NCBI GenBank assembly: GCA_947652605.1
Contig: OX393578.1
Coordinates: forward strand, 41,607,470 to 41,671,469
Source of the DNA: Elmis aenea
Lineage: Eukaryota; Arthropoda; Insecta; Coleoptera; Elmidae
Direction: 5' to 3'
DNA length: 64,000 bases
Shown here: piece after piece, positions 47,385-59,500 of the stretch
Numbering within the stretch: position 1 is the first letter of the stretch
How the letters are laid out: the number at the start of each line of letters is the position of its first letter
Made by a program: the position numbers and the translations under genes
Notes under the pieces: model-generated
Database searches by the model: none
Seen by the model: the letters and a program-made list of their open reading frames with translations, nothing else
What the model was told of the DNA's origin: nothing

Positions 47385-47960
47385 TCTATTACTGAAACTG
47401 TGACACATTTCTCCAGCCGACTCCTTTTTCTTCTAGTCATTTTGTTTTCCCATTTTGCTCTTGGTCTTTCTCTACTTCTTTTTGCCTCAAACTTTGTATT
47501 TCTTCCCATGTTTGCGTACCTGATTTCTAGCATGCGTAGTAGATATCCAAACCATCTTAATTGGTTTATATTTTTTCCTACTGTTTTCTAACTTCACAAG
47601 CTACACCCGCTTTAGCTTTAGCTTTTACTACTATTACTATTAATTTGTGTCCTTTGTCAAGTTCTATGGTCCCCTTTCCTTGTTCATTGGTTTACTCAAT
47701 CCCAATACCAATTAATTGTTGCTAACAAATTCTTCTACTTATTCCACTTCCATGCCTCTCATACCTTTTGTGTTTCACGTGCCAATATTCGCAGTCCATT
47801 TTCTATCGTTTAGATTTCCAATGTTCACCTCATTTTTAGGATCGTTGGCTAGTTTTTTTCTATTGGTGTTTTTCTGATCAACCTCTGATCTAATCCATCA
47901 GATACCTGCAGCTAGTCATCATCCTACTCTTACTTTTAGTCCCTGATACTCTTTCGATAT
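47385..47960 (-). pseudogene. RTE-like LINE with large internal deletion
   Basis: On the minus strand the outer part (about 47800-47590) reads NTKGMRGMEVE, GLSKP-like and then QGKGTIELDKGHK and AKAKAGVACEVRKQ. This is the start of the APE endonuclease of RTE-type LINEs (W-R---, GLSET-KKGKG, GVA). Within about 20 bp it switches to NQLRWFGYLLRM and RPRAKWENK, the tail after reverse transcriptase. The whole RT domain is missing at about 47580. Multiple stops are present. Confidence 0.7.
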
Positions 47961-48210
47961 ATCTAGAGTTTTTGTTTCAATATCCCCTTCTATAACTCTT
48001 AGGTATTCGTCTATAAACCTTTTTATAATCTTAATTTATAATTGTTTTTTATTACATTAAACTTTTGAACGTTTATACACAAGCTATTATTAATTTTTAA
48101 ATCATTTACATTACAAGTTTCATTTTATTTTCTAAGCCAGTGCGGATGTATTTGACGATTAAATGTTTAAAACTGGAATCATAAACGCACTTAATTTTAA
48201 TACTTTTAAT

Positions 48211-49274
48211 CAGGGACTAAAAACGAAAAAAATTTCGTTCGTTTCTGTTCGGAACGAAAACGAAATATATCGTTTTCGTTCTTTTCGTTCTAACCGGAAA
48301 AATTCCTTTTTCGTTTTCGTGAACCGAAATAATAACGGTTAAAACCGGTTTTAAAATTTTGTTAGCGTCAAAAAATCAAGGACTTAAATTTTTTTTTCAA
48401 ATCACTACAACCCTCTATTAATATGATAATAATATTTGCGTCTCCACTAAAATATAAACCATGACGATGGGGTTTGACGCTCACGGACAGCATATTTTAG
48501 GCTGGTGAATATTAAATTTACCAAATCGTTAAACACATTAACATTTAACCATTTTATTTAGTATAATACCCGTAAGGTGCAAAAATACAACTTGATTAGT
48601 TTAAATTGTACACACGATTTTTATTTAAAAAAATAAAAATGTAGCAGTGCTGTTTTAAGTTTGTTTTAGTACTAAACATCTATGAATTTGAATTAAATTA
48701 GATCCTGCGGTAATTATTTTAAAAGAAAAGAATTCATTCAAGTGGATAAATCACTAAATGTTTCCATGAATGTTATAAATTAAAAAAAGATGTTAGAAAA
48801 AAACTTATATTAACTCTAAATGCAAATTAAACATACACATTAATAATATTTGAAAAATTAACTTGAAATATGCTTTAACTTGTTTGTACATACCATACAA
48901 TATACATTTTCACAATCTATTCAATCTTACTAGCAACACATAATCCAATAAATCTTATTTTACATTAGTCTTTTTCGAAGTAAGAATAAATTTTACTTTT
49001 ATTAACTCTAAACACAAATAAAACATACACATTAATAATATATATCCAATCAAGTGTACAGAGAATATCTGTACCGTTTCTTGTGTTACACGAAACTGAA
49101 AGTATAAACAATAAATTTCAAGTGAGATTTTTTACTGCCTCGTGGAGTCTCCCTAGCATGGGAGGTGAATTCGGGTTTGTGTTTAACAAATTAAATTTAA
49201 ATAGTGATAAAACCGGCTAAAACCGGTTTTGGAAAATATTTATTTTGTTTTCGTTCTTGAACGAAAAATAATAA

Positions 49275-49305
<31 letters not shown>

Positions 49306-49367
49306 CTTAAAAAAATTTCGGTTAATTTCGTTTAACGTTTTCGTTTTCGTTCCGTTCTCAGACCCTG
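48211..49367. mobile_element. hAT element rich in TTTTCG repeats
   Basis: A perfect 8-bp duplication CTTTTAAT (48203-48210 and 49368-49375). The ends are CAGGGACTAAAAACG and the inverse of CAGGGTCTGAGAACG. Both subterminal regions carry many CGTTTTCGTTTTCG-type words, and AAAACCGGTTTT occurs near each end. It is 1157 bp with no transposase readable. Confidence 0.9.
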
Positions 49368-49375
49368 CTTTTAAT

Positions 49376-51167
49376 TTTGTCCTTTAATGATTACTTCAGT
49401 TGTAAATAAAGTGTAATTTTAACTGTGTGATATATGGACAACTAAAGTAACAGCAGCAGTAATGAATAACTTAAGTCCAAAGATATCCCAGTAGCTACAT
49501 AATCGCAGATGTCAAAAATGAAAAATTATCTTTTTGAGTAAAGCTTGCACATTAAACCAAATAAATTATTTTGGATAATTGTTCAATATTTTTTTAAACA
49601 TAATGACTTACAAGATAAGTTAAATGATGTTTGTAAAAATGCCAATAATGTTTCCACCGGAATATTTGCAAGAATCTCTAAATGTTATAATTGTTAGTTT
49701 TGTCTTGTAGTATTAGACAGACAAAGTTAAACTTTTCTTGGCATCATTCGAGTCACACTATTGCAAAAGCGTACTGACCTACTGACTGCTATGCGCATAA
49801 TTGCTAAATTACTTCGGATTTTCTTTGAAAAAATTGGACGTTAAAATTTAAAATTAATTTTTACTACAGTTTTTCATTAAATAAACTTAAAATGTACGTA
49901 GATTTTAATGCGTCAATGAATGGTTTTTTACTATATTTTTATGAAGTAATGTCACTCACTAGATGTCTTAGTAACCCTGCTACTAAATAATCAGGTTTCA
50001 ATTATAATTTATTTAGTAACTTTTATAGCAAGTAAGTATTGCTATAAATTATTTTTAACTGAAAATATTAACATTTACTAAGCAATAAACACGCATTTAT
50101 GCTAAAATAAGGTTGCATCGTAAAAAAAGGTGTGAAATGTCATTATTTATACTCTTTAAAATATGGGCCCTCTAGAAGAATGAAGCTGGCTTTAAAAAAA
50201 GATTTTCTTAAAGATGTAATTATTTATTTAAATAAGAATAAGGTACAGGACGGTGATACCTTGTGGCAGCACTAGTTTAATCTTGGAACATGTTTCAGTC
50301 TTTGTATTTTCTTCAAATCCCGCTAGGTGTACTTCAAGTGTATGTATATGAGTCGTTGATTTTAAGCCACTTTAATGTTAATTTGAGGTATTAAATGTCT
50401 TGCATTTTAAGGTGCATACAAATATTTATGCCAAATTCAAAGAAATTCAAGCATGTTTTTATAAAAAAAATATTCATAAAATGCATGAGTAATAAGTAGG
50501 TAAATTCATTAGCACATTAATTTAGAACTAAAAGTATATTTATATATCGTATTACACATAAAACTTTATTCATGTACTGAATCGTTGTTATCAATAGTTG
50601 AGAGTGTTGAAGTCTTCAGATATTTAACTTTATTATAAATTTTAAAATAACTGTGTACATAGAAAAGCAAATTTATCATTATGCCATTTTCAAAATAAAT
50701 GTACATCTGTTTACAAATAAAAATTCAATTTGATGAAAATAATAATGATTTTGAAAGAAATTGCAAGTAAAATGTTTAAAGATAAAAATACTATACTTTT
50801 TTGTGATCGTAAACAGCTTTAACTCTTTGCAAAAAGTAACTTATGCCAATAAATGGCTCATAACAAATCATAATTTCGGCAAGTTATAAAATAAGGATTT
50901 TATTTCAGTTTTATTGAACTTAAATATAGTTTTTAGATTTTTCCCAGTAAATGTTTTTCTTGGTTTATGGTTAATTTATGTTTTTAAAGAGTTTTAAAAT
51001 AATAAATTTTTTACTCGTTTCATTTATTAAGTAAACCCTTTTCAAGATATTTAAAAACAATATTAAAATATATTGCTCGATTTCGCTTTGTAATGATGAT
51101 TTTTGACGTTTAGTGTTAAATTACTCAAAATAAGCCATAATTTAAAACTGATTCCATAAAAGTGCTC
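49376..51167. other. Gene-free stretch
   Basis: AT-rich without recognised features. Confidence 0.4.
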
Positions 51168-51590
51168 TATACAGGGTGAGGCATCACTTATGACACCCTC
51201 ACTTATTTTGTTATTGGAAAGAATTATCAAAAAAAGTTTCAAATAAAAGTTTTTTGATACAGTATTTCACAAAATATTGTCATGTCACATTTTGTTTTCT
51301 TTTGTTTTCTTAGGAGTTATGGCGCCATATTTGTTTTTTTTAAATGGCACCATACAATTTTTTTTATACGTTTAGAAAGACATTCTCTTTCTCTTTTCAA
51401 CGCACTAAAACTTTTATACCCTTACATAACAAAATTTTTAAGAAAATCGCAAAAGAATAATTTGGTTTTATAAGCGTACGTTATTAATTATTTTACATTA
51501 GTAGGCTTTGAAAATGATACAAAATGGTAAAAGATTAAAAAAAAAGTTAATTAGGTTACAATGGTAAACACAAAACTACTGTAATACATT

Positions 51591-51862
51591 TTTTTCCGAC
51601 GACCACTATGTAAAGCGAGTAATTTCGCACGACTTACTACAACTGAAAATGACAAATTGCGCATGACACTGGAAATTGTGTGCAAAATGCACTTTGCACA
51701 ATTTCCTGCACTTTGCACACAATTTCCGCTACTTTACACACGCTAAACGCGCTGTCAAGCAAATCTAACCTCACAAGTGTCAAGTGTCACCAACGTCAAA
51801 AAAATGTTATTTTTACTTTTTTGCAGAATTAATGATTATTTGTCTAACTGGTCGTCGGAAAA
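51591..51862. mobile_element. MITE with TTTTCCGACGACCA ends, nested
   Basis: TTTTTCCGACGACCA at the left, its inverse at 51849-51862. CACAATTTCC and related words repeat in both orientations inside (51680-51730). A palindrome begins 3 bp beyond the right end. Confidence 0.7.
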
Positions 51863-51865
51863 GCA

Positions 51866-51962
51866 TAGTGTACAACACGTGCTGAAAGAATATTTCACAC
51901 TCGCATGACTGTCATACTCGTGTGAAATATTCAACTTTCAGCACTAGTTGTACAATATACTA
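51866..51962. repeat. 97-bp palindrome next to a TIR element
   Basis: TAGTGTACAACACGTGCTGA at the left is inverted at the right with GAATATTTCACACTCG inside each arm and a 3-nt centre. It parallels 33491-33610. Confidence 0.8.
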
Positions 51963-52326
51963 TTACCGTTCTGTATCACTTTTAAAGCCTACTACTGTAA
52001 AATAATTAATACCATACGCTTATAAAACCAAATTATTCTTTTGCGATTTTCTTAAAAATTTTGTTATGTAAGGGTATAAAAGTTTTAGTGCGTTGAAAAG
52101 AGAAAGAAAATGTCTTTCTAACCGTATAAAAAAATATGTATGGTGCCATTTAAAAAAAACAAATATGGCGCCATAACTCCTAAAAAAACAAAAGAAAATC
52201 AAAATTTGACATGACAATATTTTGGGAAATACTGTATCAAACCACTTTTATTTGAAACTTTTTTTGATAATCCTTTCCAATAACAAAATAAGTGGGGGTG
52301 TCATAAGTGATGCCTCACCCTGTATA

Positions 52327-52860
52327 CATGCGTATCGGTACACATTTCAGCGTCTTTAACAAATGAGTTGGGGTAGCCGATTCGAAGGCACCTTTAAAAC
52401 CAACTTAGCGGCGTTCTTTCGAATTCAAAGAGAACCGAGATAATTATTTCCTTTATTTTAATATTATTAATTTATTCTATATTTGTGGTAATAAATACAT
52501 GCAAAAATGTTTCTCATCGAAGTTTTGTATTTTATACAGCATTCTAACTATGCAATTATGTTATTATGTTTATGTGTATTAATTACATATAATACAATTC
52601 GAAGAACACATTATTACCGTTGAATTTCCTGGACGGGTATCGTTGTTACTATAAAGTTGAGATAAAACGATTAGTTGTTACATTTGCAAGGTCGGTAAAC
52701 GGTAAACGTGTTCCTTAATTTGTCAATTACCTGTTTATGACGTCCTTTACAATTAAGTAAACACGAAAATATTTACAAAAAATAAATGTGTGTTTTGCAA
52801 AACTATACATAAAACATTTTAAGTCAATTTTAACACCAAAATGACACCGAATTGAGTCTA
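52327..52860. other. Gene-free stretch
   Basis: A less AT-rich patch at 52365-52440 (plus strand open for 26 codons from an ATG at 52362: MSWGSRFEGTF, then a TAA) has no splice donor. I do not call it a gene. Confidence 0.35.
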
Positions 52861-53162
52861 TACAGGGTGAGTCATTAGTGCGAGATCGGTCGATTGTGGC
52901 TAAACGGTTTGAGATAAAAAGTTGCTCAAACGCTATTTCATACAGTTTTTTCTTCCGAACACGTATTAGCTCTTTTTTATTTCTTATTTCATATTTATGT
53001 ACCTACTGAAAATTTCAAATAATAGAAAAGTGAAAACTACTAATACAAATTTAAAATACCTAGATATTTTTTCCAAAAGAAGCGGCTATGCTAATTAAAT
53101 TAAAATGCAAGTAGTTTTTGGTTCTAAATAGCTTTAAGATTTACACATTTGCCATAAATTAA

Positions 53163-54129
53163 CCTTTCAGGGCTAACGTTTTTAATTTGAACATAAAGGC
53201 TAACGTCGGTCTCACAGACCGAAAATAAAATATAACAAAAAAATATGTTTTTTAAATAATTTGAATCTGAAATTTATAAGACATGTAGTAGACTGTATAT
53301 AAAAACAATTTAAATTAAAAAAAAAATTATTTCGCTCATTTTTTACAAAAAAAAACTATGTAAAAAAAACCTTACAAAAACGTATACAAATTTTTTAAAT
53401 GAAACAAAAACAAACAAAAAATTAAAAAAATAAAGAAAAAACATCTGAAATAGGTTATTTACATTATAAATTAAGTAAAATTCAGGTTTAGCACAAAAAA
53501 GTATTTATAGTATAATGTAACTTTTCACTATAAAAAGTACTATATATTTGCAGAGCATTCTACACAATATGCCTTTTATGTGTTCCATACACCTAAACTT
53601 ATTGCATATATAGCACTTATATTTGGTTTTTCTACTTTTTTTACTACTGCAGTAAAAGCAGCGTCCATGTGCCTGTTCATTATTTGAAACATTCAGTGTT
53701 ATTTGAAAAATTTCTTGAAGGCTTCTTGGGTAGATATTTTGCAAGTGCTCTGCGTCTTGCATGTGGCTCAAGAACCTCCATACCTAGTGTCTCTAAAAAA
53801 ATTCTTCAAAAAGTCTTTGCAAGTAATTTTGTTGTTGTTCGTAATTGATTTTTACACTATTAGGATAATTATTACTTAAAATAATACACTAAACCAGCAG
53901 CTCCATTACCTTTAGTTTAATTACACCAAGGCTAACGTCGGTCTCTGAGACCGAAATTTGATGTAGTTAAAAAACTATACACGCACTTCTGCTGCCGTTT
54001 TGGCAAAAGCAACATCTACATATAATATGAAGCTACTGAGACACCAAGCACGATATTCGAATCCATCTGTCATTTATCGGAATAATTCGGTTCCGTCGGT
54101 CTCTGAGACCGCACGTTAGCTCTTAAAGG
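53163..54129. mobile_element. Deleted piggyBac-like element
   Basis: TTAA flanks (53159-53162 and 54130-54133), with ends CCTTTCAGGGCTAACG and the inverse of CCTTTAAGAGCTAACG. The block GGCTAACG plus the palindrome GGTCTCNGAGACC occurs at 53198-53220, 53930-53953 and 54094-54121. It retains only the C-terminal part of a transposase. Confidence 0.85.
53505..53771 (-). pseudogene. piggyBac transposase C-terminal Cys-rich domain
   Basis: An 88-codon open frame on the minus strand contains LQEIFQITLNV, then RCFYCSSKKSRKTKYKCYIC and NKFRCMEHIK. The CxxC-KxRKTxYKC-xC-xxxxC-xxH pattern is the zinc-binding tail that ends piggyBac transposases. The catalytic core is absent. Starting at its first ATG would give a short non-functional peptide. 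Upstream, another frame (MEVLEPHARRR) shows a frameshift. Confidence 0.75.
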
Positions 54130-54209
54130 TTAATCAGGAGACCAACATTTGCAACTATTTAATTTTGCATGGTAAACTCCTACGTGGGATATTCTTAGTT
54201 AACACCCTG

Positions 54210-56474
54210 TACAAGGTGATTCAAATTCGAGGGCGACCATGGGGATCTCGCTTATTACTGAAGATAGAGTGTAGGTTCAAATTTGGCAAAGTAGCAAATA
54301 CATATATATGCTCATCAATAATATTCAAAACAGATTTGAAATATCCTCAACTTATTTTGAAAAAATTGAAAAAAACCTGCTATAACTTTATATATTTTTT
54401 TTAAATCTGTAAAAACTTTTACAGAGCCATTTTTTATTTTACTTTCAATGGTGCGATTAATTTTTTGCTGTGCCGATTCCGTTTTGTTTTATAGATACTA
54501 CCTTGTTTTCTTATGGGCGGCAAACTTGATTTTCATCTAGTATTACATATCGAACGGTGGAAAGCAATTTTGCTGTAAACGCCAAAACTACAACTTTGCA
54601 GGAGAGGCAAAAAAAAATTTGAGTTTTGGATAAATAATTCCTGTCGTTTAAATAATGATTTTATCCAAAGAAGTTTCAAGGAATGTAGGAGTCAAATAAT
54701 TAAATGAATTTTATTAATACAATAAAAATAGTCCATAACTATAAATTAATGGCGTTTTGGCGCTTACAGCAAAACACGCGTTGAAAATGCTGCTCCATTG
54801 AAATGTCGTAAACGCCATGTCACAATGTTTGGAATTAAATTAGGGTAGTAATAATGGCCTTCTAAATGTAGTACAGACAAAAAATGTAAATAAACGTATG
54901 TTTGGTGGGTTGTAAATGCAACTACATAAACTTTTATATGTCATTTGTTTTGTCGTATATACAGAAGTGTATGTATGTAATAAGTTGTTTGAAGTATCTA
55001 CATGGGAAATAAATAATTTACCAATGTTATAATTATAATGCCCACAAAAACCACTTTTAAATAAATGATTATAATTGTTAAAGGCATTCAAAGAACAAAA
55101 AGAAACTAATAACAAATAATTATTTTGTAAACTTTAAAGAGTCATAAAAAAACAAATAAATAAGATACTCTATTAACAAAAACTAGTATAAATGCATCAG
55201 TTGTAACTTCTTTAGGTGGGTAATATAAAACTAAACCATGTTAAAGCTTCTATTTGCAATCATCTCCTTTTGCCTTCCTTTTAATAACTATCTTCTTCGT
55301 CTGTATCGTTTAATCAATCAGGTATTGTTGAGTTGGTTTTTAAATTTATATACTAATGTGCATCATTCTTTGTATTTTATTTTTTCCACAAGATTTTTTA
55401 GGTCTTTATATTTTGCCTGTGCAATAGGAATTGTTTGATTATACAAATTAAAGTTGGGTTGAGCACCTTCTAAATCGTTTATTGTGTAGATAGATGTGAC
55501 AAACACAATTACTTAACACATACGGTCACGTCAACTGCACGTTGCATACGCAAAGAACCATTATGACGTATAACAACCCCAAAACAATATATCTTTAATA
55601 ATTCGAATTGTATTAACGTTATAAATACAGTATAACTAGATCTAGGCAAATGCTTTAAAAACAATATGTTCTTAAATTGCATCCGTATAAATCGCTGTTA
55701 CAAACCAAATATTCTAAAAAGATAACCTAATGTATGTGGTAAACGGCATGACTTAAAATACTTGAGCGGCATAAATGCTGTATACGCCACATTTTAAATT
55801 AAGTAGTTGCTGTAAACGAAATCTCTTTTAAAGTGAGGACAGCATTATTGCTTTATACGCCAACATTTCTTTAAATTTGAATAAAATAACAGTACTTTTG
55901 AATTGGCGTTCAGTGTTTATTTTTCGTCGTATATTTTTGAAAAATAGACCATCCGACGCAGAAAAAAAAACTAAGAAATATGATGTATTAAAAAAATTTT
56001 CATGGTTTGGCGTTTACAGCAAAATTACTTTCCACCGACGATATGTTAAATAAATGAAAACCTTTTTTAAAAAATAAATACGTTGTTTGTGTAAATAAGA
56101 TAATTATCTAATACATTTTTGAAATTAGAAAACAAGTTCTAGCTAACTAGATGAGAAATCAAGTTTGTCGCCCATAAGAAATTTACAAATTAGTGCCTAT
56201 AAAACAAAACGCAATCGACACAGCAAAAAATTGATGGCACCATTAAAAGTAAAATAAAAAGTAGTCATGTAAAAGTATTTACAGATTTAAAAAAAAATTA
56301 AATAAAAAAAAATTTTCAGTTTTTTTTATTCAAAGCAGTTGAACATATTTCAAATCTGTTTTGATATTATTGATGAGCATAAAATTTTGCAACTTTGCCA
56401 AATTTAAACCTTCTCTCTATCTTCATTAATAAGCGAGATCCCCATGGTCACCCTCGAATTTGAATCACCCTGTA
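54210..56474. mobile_element. Long-TIR element with repeated GCTGTAAACGCCA words
   Basis: Arms 54210-54588 and 56004-56474 are inverted (the right one with extra ~90 bp), bounded by TA. The ends read TACAAGGTGATTCAAATTCG/TACAGGGTGATTCAAATTCG, followed by CATGGGGATCTCGCTTATTA. The word GCTGTAAACGCCA or a variant is found eight times inside. No transposase is readable; frames at 54840-55115 and 55238-55438 are unsupported. Confidence 0.8.
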
Positions 56475-56569
56475 CATGGTATTTTATAATTTCAAAACTA
56501 TAAAGAATAGTTATATTGATTATAATAAATTATTAAATAACAAATAAAAAAACTCTGCTAATAAACTAG

Positions 56570-59500
56570 ATTTGTGCCGAGACCTGCACGAAAGAAAATT
56601 TCATAATCGAGATGACCGTGATTTTAAAGTAAGGTCTTATGACCGTAATAAACACAACCATTCTCCAGTAAGTAGAACGAAATTAGCTTTATCTCTTGCA
56701 CAGTATGTACTTAATACGTTAAATTAATTCAATACATTTGTTTTCCGTGTTTAATATTTGCTTTCGAGAAGACTTCTTACGTTGTTGAATTTACAGAAAC
56801 CGTCTAATATATTTCTGAATAATAATAGCCCAGAGCAAGTGAATCCACATTCAAGGTACGTAATATTACCTTGACAATTAGCGGGCGTTTATTCCAACAT
56901 AATTAGTACCTTCCTGCGGAACTTGATGTTGATATGTTCGCTGATTAATTTTTTTGTTTGATTTTACTGAGTTGTTTGACGCCAAATTTTAATTAACATA
57001 CCGAATAAGCTATTGCGTTATAAGTTAAAACATTGGAAAAATAATTCTAAATTATGTGTGCACACCAAAATGAATCACTTTAAAACAAAAAGAATAGAAT
57101 TGTGTGAAGCATAAATGTTGTTTTTGTTTTAAAACACTATGAAAAGGAAATGAGCCATTCAAATATGCAAGATAAATATATTTGTTTTCATGTTGTGCGG
57201 AAGTAAGTTCAAGTTGTTGTTCTTTAATGAGATAAATAACATATCCTGCCTTACGTGTAAATAACTTGGTTTTTCCTTTTAAGTAACAATAACATTTCCA
57301 GAAATAAGCAAGCCCTTCGATGCATCTTTAATAATTAGTTTAGTTAGTCTATAGAAAACTGAATTATCTTAGGTACAGAAAGGGGTAATTAGTTGTGATA
57401 TTTACAAAAATAATTTTACATTTAAAAGTTTGACCCTATTTGTAAAACAAGATAAACGAAATACTTGAAGAACTAATAAATATCGGTTTGTAAACTCCTT
57501 AATATATTTAGTGCATGTTTTTTTTTGCGCAATCATTTTACGTAAATGATTTGTAAACTATTTTAATAAGGAGAAAAATTGTGTTTTACTGGCAATGGTC
57601 AAAATTCCCAGCGAAAAAAATTTACAAAAATTCAATCGCATTGTTTTTAAATTAGTGTAACTGTTTGACTTTTAATAATGAATATATTTAAAAAACATTT
57701 AGAATGTGTGTAAGTTTCCTCAGTTACTTGTTCAATAAAAAACAACCAAAATATATCTGACCCATTACTACCTTAAAAATTAACTGACGCATTTTGCAAT
57801 TGTAATGTATTTGCATTTTGTATTAATTTGCATGGTGTATTAGTTTTATATAAAACATAACAATGCCACTTGAAAATTATTATAGTTACATTTTAAAAGT
57901 CAACGATTTTTTTGTATTTTGAGTAGAGTTTGGTATCTCCAGGCTCTATCACAGGGTGGGGGGGCGAGAGGGGCTGTGCCCTGGGCCTCACAACTTTAGG
58001 GGTACCTTTTACATCTTTAGGGGCCTTACAATGTTTAACTCGATTTGTAATTTATTTAGTCACACTGCCACCGGTCTCGCATTTTCTCTGAAACGCCCTG
58101 GTTATCTCTATGTTTGTACGAAGATATTCAAAAACTCATAAAATTCGGGGACGTACGTACAAGTACATAAGTAAATTTATATATCATGTTACGTCGAATT
58201 AGTGAATTTGTTCTTTTGCCTAATTCGTAAAATAGGCACAAAGTATTCCCAGTTCGATATAAGCAATATAACAAAAAAAAAAAACTTTGACCAACCTTTA
58301 AACTGATCCTCTATTAGTTACCAACTGAATGATAGGCTAAAAATTGGTAAAATATTTTTTTCATGCCTTGCCTGTTTCGCGAATAAGGCTAGTGTCGATT
58401 TCACGTAGTAGGCATAGTATTGCTTATCTTACAAACTCGACAAAAACTGTGTTTACTTTACAAATTCGGCGAAAAATTGGGGGCGCGCTGCCTTAAATTC
58501 TACGACAAATAATATTTTTTACATTTTAAACTTTTCCGACAAAACCAGTTTTGCCATAACTTGTTCATATTCTCAAAACAATGTTTATTTCATAAATTGG
58601 TTAGAAAACAATTTGTGTGTGTGTGTGAACACTTTGGCATAATGACGGTTGACGTAAATATTACGACTTGCATTTTTTTTTTGTAGATATTACACATTAA
58701 TAAATAAATAATTTTTTTTTTAAATGGATGGCGTGATAAATGATTGGTAAAATAAGAGTTTTCTTCAATTCCTTAGTTATTTATCCAAATAGATTTGACA
58801 AGTGATATATCGTTACAATTATTAGGCCCCAGAAGTGTGGAAAATGATTATTTGGCTCAGAAGGAGGCCCTGGGTTCGTCTGTGTTGCATATGATTTTTC
58901 CCTTTAGCTGATTCATTTTAGCCTCTGTTTTGGGTGTTTTATTTTTAACTTTTAACGGATGACGTTGGCGTTTCATCGTTTTTTTTTTTGTCACCAACAA
59001 TATGCGGCCTGAGGAGATTCAAATATTTTCCGCCTAACATTGTTCGACGTCCCTGGTAAAATTGATATTAAAAAACAAATATAAGGTTTATTATAAGATA
59101 CTCTTACTTACTTACTTACTTAATCCATGTCGCCTTACTACCCTCACGGGTGTAAGTCATTGGGTGGAGTTGAGTTTTCATTTTTCATTTGTTGGAGTCT
59201 TCAATATCTTCTCTTCTGTTTTGAATCTTATTCCCTACATCCTCCTACTTTATTCCTCTTCTGTTCAGTGTTTGTTTTACTCGTTCCTGCCACCTTTTCC
59301 TTGGTCTGCCTCTCGTTTTCTTTTTTGTACTTCTTGCTTCAAACACTTTTGTTGTTAACCTTATGTTGTCCATACGTTTGACATGTCCGAACCATCGTAG
59401 TATTCCCTCTTCTATTTTAAATTCTTATTGGTTTTACTTTTAAATTTTTCCTGTCTGTTGTATTTCTAAATTTGTCCAATTTGGTTTTATTTTCTATTTT

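Larger units (their letters stand above)
51170..52324. mobile_element. TACAGGGTGAGG element with ~360-bp TIRs, interrupted
   Basis: Arms 51170-51530 and 51959-52324 are inverted copies with TA flanks. The ends read TACAGGGTGAGGCATCACTT. The reading frame at 51282-51473 and its mirror at 52020-52217 are the same arm sequence in both orientations, not genes. The centre holds a second element and a palindrome. Confidence 0.9.
52862..54209. mobile_element. TACAGGGTG element split by a piggyBac insertion
   Basis: TACAGGGTGAGTCATTAGTG at 52863 and CACCCTGTA at 54203-54211 could be its two ends, but only the outer 9 bp match. The piggyBac-like element 53163-54129 lies inside. Its right TA is shared with the left end of the next element. 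Confidence 0.4.

Noticed and set aside
51282..52217. Two nearly identical 63-65 residue frames on opposite strands
   Set aside because: They are the same inverted-repeat arm of the element 51170-52324 read twice, not genes.
52362..52440. Less AT-rich open patch as an exon
   Set aside because: No donor follows and the frame ends in 26 codons.
55238..55438. Hydrophobic frame starting MLKLLFAIISFCLPF, like a signal peptide
   Set aside because: It lies in the interior of a long-TIR element, has no promoter or splice support and continues as AT-rich hydrophobic sequence.
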